This document shows positions 60,901 through 64,000 of a stretch of DNA of 64,000 nt, one piece after another; position 1 is the stretch's first letter, and each line of letters starts with the position of its first letter. The position numbers and the translations under genes are program-made. The stretch is from Echiichthys vipera (taxonomy: Eukaryota > Chordata > Actinopteri > Perciformes > Trachinidae), in the NCBI GenBank assembly GCA_963691815.1, contig OY829648.1:13335973-13399972 (forward strand), written 5' to 3'. The notes beneath the pieces are model-generated. The model ran no database searches and was not told where the DNA came from. It saw only the letters and a list, made by a program, of their open reading frames with translations.

Positions 60901-63582
60901 TAAAACTTTAATAATCTAAATTATGAAATAGTGATAAAACTGATAAAGTTTCTAGTAAAGTAGTAATGTTTTTCGGCCGTGAGACGCAGCTGAGACTCAA
61001 GCGCGAGAGTATCTGTTGCGTGAAACGGGCAAGTAAAAAATGTGTCTGACATGCTTGTGGTCAAGACACGGGGTTATTCACATAGTGTTAAAGAATCAAC
61101 AAGTGTTGCAGAGACATGAGGTCTCACCGTGTGTGGGGAAGGCTCCTCTGATTCGCTGGGCAGATCCCAGTGGCAGTAGAAAACTTCTCCCAGGATTGGG
61201 TTATAAGGTTTCTTGGCCACTGAACCTTTCCTCCCTGCATGGAAAGCTGACAGGTACCACTTTACCACATGAACCATGCGCTCCCGGGCCTCTGCCTGCT
61301 CAGCGATGCTAGTGGAAATCACACAAATGAGTTAAACCACTTCATATTTTAACGTTCCTAAATGTCTTCGGATATCTTCAAATATCTGTATGATAGCAGA
61401 ACAGCTTGCTTGAGAAGAGAGGACTGTTACCTTACAAATACGTCGGGGTGTGCAAAGAAGTCTGCGTACATTTCTAATAAAGATCTCCTCTCCAGGATGA
61501 AGGTAGGCAGGACCACCTGTGAAATATAACGAAGGAGAAAAACTGTAAAACTGTTGCTGCGTGGGTTGTTCAAAAGAAAAAAGCGTGCACAGATGATAAG
61601 TAAAAGGATAAAAGGACCACTACAGGGAAAGAAATACAGGGAAAGAAATGCAGCGTGAACAAAGAGCATGGAGGGAGCCAGACTCTTAAACTAAAGCAAT
61701 GCAGGTCAGGCGTCTTTACCTTTGTGAGGTCCATGCCCAAACGAACTTGAGAGAGAAGATGCATGATGACACTCTTGTGCTCCTCGACAGACTCTCCCTC
61801 GCCTTCATCATCGCGGTCATCGTGGCTGTCAAACTGGTCTGAAGACAGAAGCAGAGGACAAGTGTCACACGGCTGTAACAACATCATGGTTCCCCAGTCT
61901 TTTCATGTGTAAAACATCAATCTTAACCATTTGACAAAACCAAATGTTATTAATACTTTAAGCTACTGGGGTGGTATAGTATTGATGGGAAAAGCAGGGG
62001 AGTGATAACTGCAATATTAGAAAATGTAATAGCTTAGTGTTTCATGCATAAAGAGGCACAAAACAGTTGAGAAAATGTTTATAATACATACTGTATCTAT
62101 GTGTACGTCTTTCTTGCTTTTCCTCTTTACCTGCATCTGTGGTTCCATTGGACATGGTGGAGTTGAGGGATTCGGTGGTGTCTGGCCGTTTCAACCCTGC
62201 TGCTTCATTAGTGAGGGGCAAGGCAGCTTGAGGCCCTGAGGGACTGAGGAGGAGATAAAGGGAGCAGGAAAGGAGGCAGGAAGCAGGAGAGATAAGGAGA
62301 TAAAGAGTGAGGAGGATTTAACAGGCAATTGTGTAGCAAACTTTTCTGACTCGATTTTTATTTGCACTAAGCAGCATTTTTCCACAAGACCCACTAAATG
62401 CCTTTGCAATAGACTGTATGCGGTGTTTGTTGCAGAGATGCGGAGTGATACTCACTCTATGCAGTGTTTGGGCGAAGTGCTGCTCTGGTAGAACTCGTCA
62501 GCATCGTAGAACTCATCCTCGCTGGATGAATAGGAGAAGTCTGGCACCGAGTGTGAGGGGAGGGGGATGTGAGCCGGGGAGGCGACACCGCTGCTCGGTC
62601 CACTCCCTGAAAGAGGGGGAATAAAAATCAAACATTGTGTGTCGGGTCTGGATATGAATTAATAAGACTTTTTACAGTTTTAGGTCCTGGTCAAATCAAC
62701 ATGATGTTGTTCAACTAAAGCGCTCATTTCTGAGCCCAGCCCAGCTGGCTGTGTACAGTAACATCAAGCTGTATTTAACATAGTGACAGCTTCCTATGCA
62801 GAGCATATTGACAGTGCCCTCGAGCATGTAGCCTGCCTCCTTAGTGCACAGCACAGCATTTTAATACTGCTGTCACAGCACAGAAGACAAACAGGCATGC
62901 TTTTCTACTCTGTTTTTTAATTGACTGTGCTCATGGCCACAGCACTCTGGGTTAGACAGTACAGTAATAATTCATGTTATTATTACGTTTGCTCTTGTAG
63001 TTCAGTTCTTATTAGATACGCTTAATTTTGTTTTTAAATTAGAGGAATCTAACAATAAATAATAATATTCTGTTAAGGACCCATGCCCTTATGTTACAAC
63101 CAAACCTTTTTCCTGTTAAAGCTGCTGATGTTTCCCAAGGAATGAGCAATACAGCACAGCTCTACGCAACAACTTGTAGTATAAGTAGGAGTCAAAATGT
63201 GAAGTTTAAAGTTGATTCTTGAACTTGGAAACAGCAGTTGATGAAATAATGTGACCTTCACTTGCTAATGAAGATCATGTCATATTACTGTTTGATTGTT
63301 TTGGACAAAATGTGTTTGGTATGTTGTATGCTATATTAAATGTGCCACAGGAACACTAGCACAGACCAAACCAGTAAAATACCTGTATCTCTTCAATTTA
63401 ACGTGTGTGATTCACACTAATTATTATATTTCTTTCCTTATAGTAATATACCTCCTAAAGCTTTGATATGAGTGAAGTGATCTTTCACCTGTGCTGTTGG
63501 GAGTTGGAGTCTGCAGACTGCCCATCACAGTGACGATAGGTCCAACGGGTAACGTGGAGGGGCGTTGGTCTGATTTACACAC
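57926..63582 (-). CDS. osbpl9: Oxysterol-binding protein-related protein 9 (ORP9), C-terminal two thirds, 14 exons
   Basis: ORP9 exchanges sterol and phosphatidylserine/PI4P between ER and Golgi or endosomes. Exons in window: 63489-63582, 62456-62606, 62131-62243, 61720-61838, 61431-61516, 61128-61308, 60274-60358, 59893-60003, 59744-59807, 59504-59644, 59310-59388, 58740-58831, 58507-58642 and 57926-58000 (TGA 57928-57926). All phases agree, giving 508 residues. Landmarks: SDQRPSTLPVGP, the FFAT motif EFYDADE (binds VAP on the ER), SVIMHLLSQVRLGMDLTK, KPYNPILGE, the OSBP signature EQVSHHPP split by an intron, FPNGYGRSILTVPWVELGG, and the ending LFHEDGECWVYDEPLLKRL. The N-terminal PH domain and early linker lie beyond 64000. 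For exon 62131-62243 the acceptor cctcag before TCCCTCAGGG is needed; the next cag puts the frame into stops. Confidence 0.96.
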
Positions 63583-64000
63583 CTGAGAAGCGTCTTTAGC
63601 AAAAAGAGAAAGTAGATGATTAAGCACTGAAGCCTCAAAATTAAGCCTAATCACATTAAAGCAGCAGTCTGAAATAAAGGAGGCTGAAAAAATAATCTGA
63701 GACGCTGCAAACAGAAGCTCCAGCTGTGAGGGGATTACACAGTCTATTAAGAGAGCGAAATTAGAAAGGCCTACTTCGCATTTCATTTTCACAGCAGTTG
63801 AGTCACAGCCATTTGACCATAATAGCCAAAAACTAAGTCATATTATGCAACTAAATGTCGTCAATTATACAGGAATCTGCATAAAAACAGAACATTATTA
63901 CATTCAGAGGGATAAATTAAATTTAAACAAATGAACACATGTGAAAACGATAATAGATATCCTGCGACTGGACCCTGGCTGTAGATCCTCAACAGTCAGG
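63583..64000 (-). other. osbpl9 intron, to window edge
   Basis: No further exon with matching phase and ORP9-like sequence is visible; the exon encoding the segment before VCKSDQRP should lie to the right of the window. Confidence 0.6.

Overview
This is eukaryotic DNA from a bony fish, most likely a percomorph-type teleost. It is AT-rich, with compact GT-AG introns, CpG-rich promoters, many di- to tetranucleotide microsatellites, a tRNA-derived SINE of the familiar teleost type and fragments of hAT-like and L1-like elements. No bacterial-style operons, CRISPR arrays or phage genes are present. Every gene I can support lies on the minus strand, so the order of transcription runs from right to left.

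From right to left: (1) 64000-57926, the 3' two thirds of osbpl9 (ORP9), 14 coding exons including the FFAT motif and the whole lipid-transfer domain; the N-terminal PH part lies beyond the right edge. (2) 54052-50430, a non-coding snoRNA host gene recognised as gas5: a TATA box with a pyrimidine-rich start, 12 small exons and 11 introns, each intron with one box C/D snoRNA. SNORD74, 75, 76, 44, 78 and 47 can be named from their guide sequences and order; one dual-guide SNORD77/80-type unit is tandemly triplicated, and two snoRNAs cannot be named. (3) 49330-44417, tor3a, six coding exons for an ER-luminal AAA+ torsin. (4) 41838-37389, a nine-exon calreticulin (calr4-type by neighbourhood) ending in KDEL, with a perfect ER stress element upstream. 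(5) 34390-9656, eps15, 25 coding exons: three EH domains, coiled coil, about sixteen DPF motifs and two ubiquitin-interacting motifs. (6) 5182-3314, the first four coding exons of an unrecognised gene that continues beyond the left edge.

EPS15, a calreticulin (CALR4P) and OSBPL9 are neighbours on human 1p32, whereas TOR3A and GAS5 lie on 1q25; here the tor3a-gas5 pair sits between calreticulin and osbpl9. Functionally the genes are housekeeping: clathrin-coat endocytosis (eps15), ER chaperoning and ER AAA+ work (calr, tor3a), lipid exchange at ER contact sites (osbpl9) and rRNA 2'-O-methylation guides (gas5). The points most worth a second look are the snoRNA triplication with two apparent 28S targets per copy, the two unnamed snoRNAs, an orphan terminal exon beyond osbpl9, an in-frame open extension of an eps15 exon, and the unrecognised left-hand gene.
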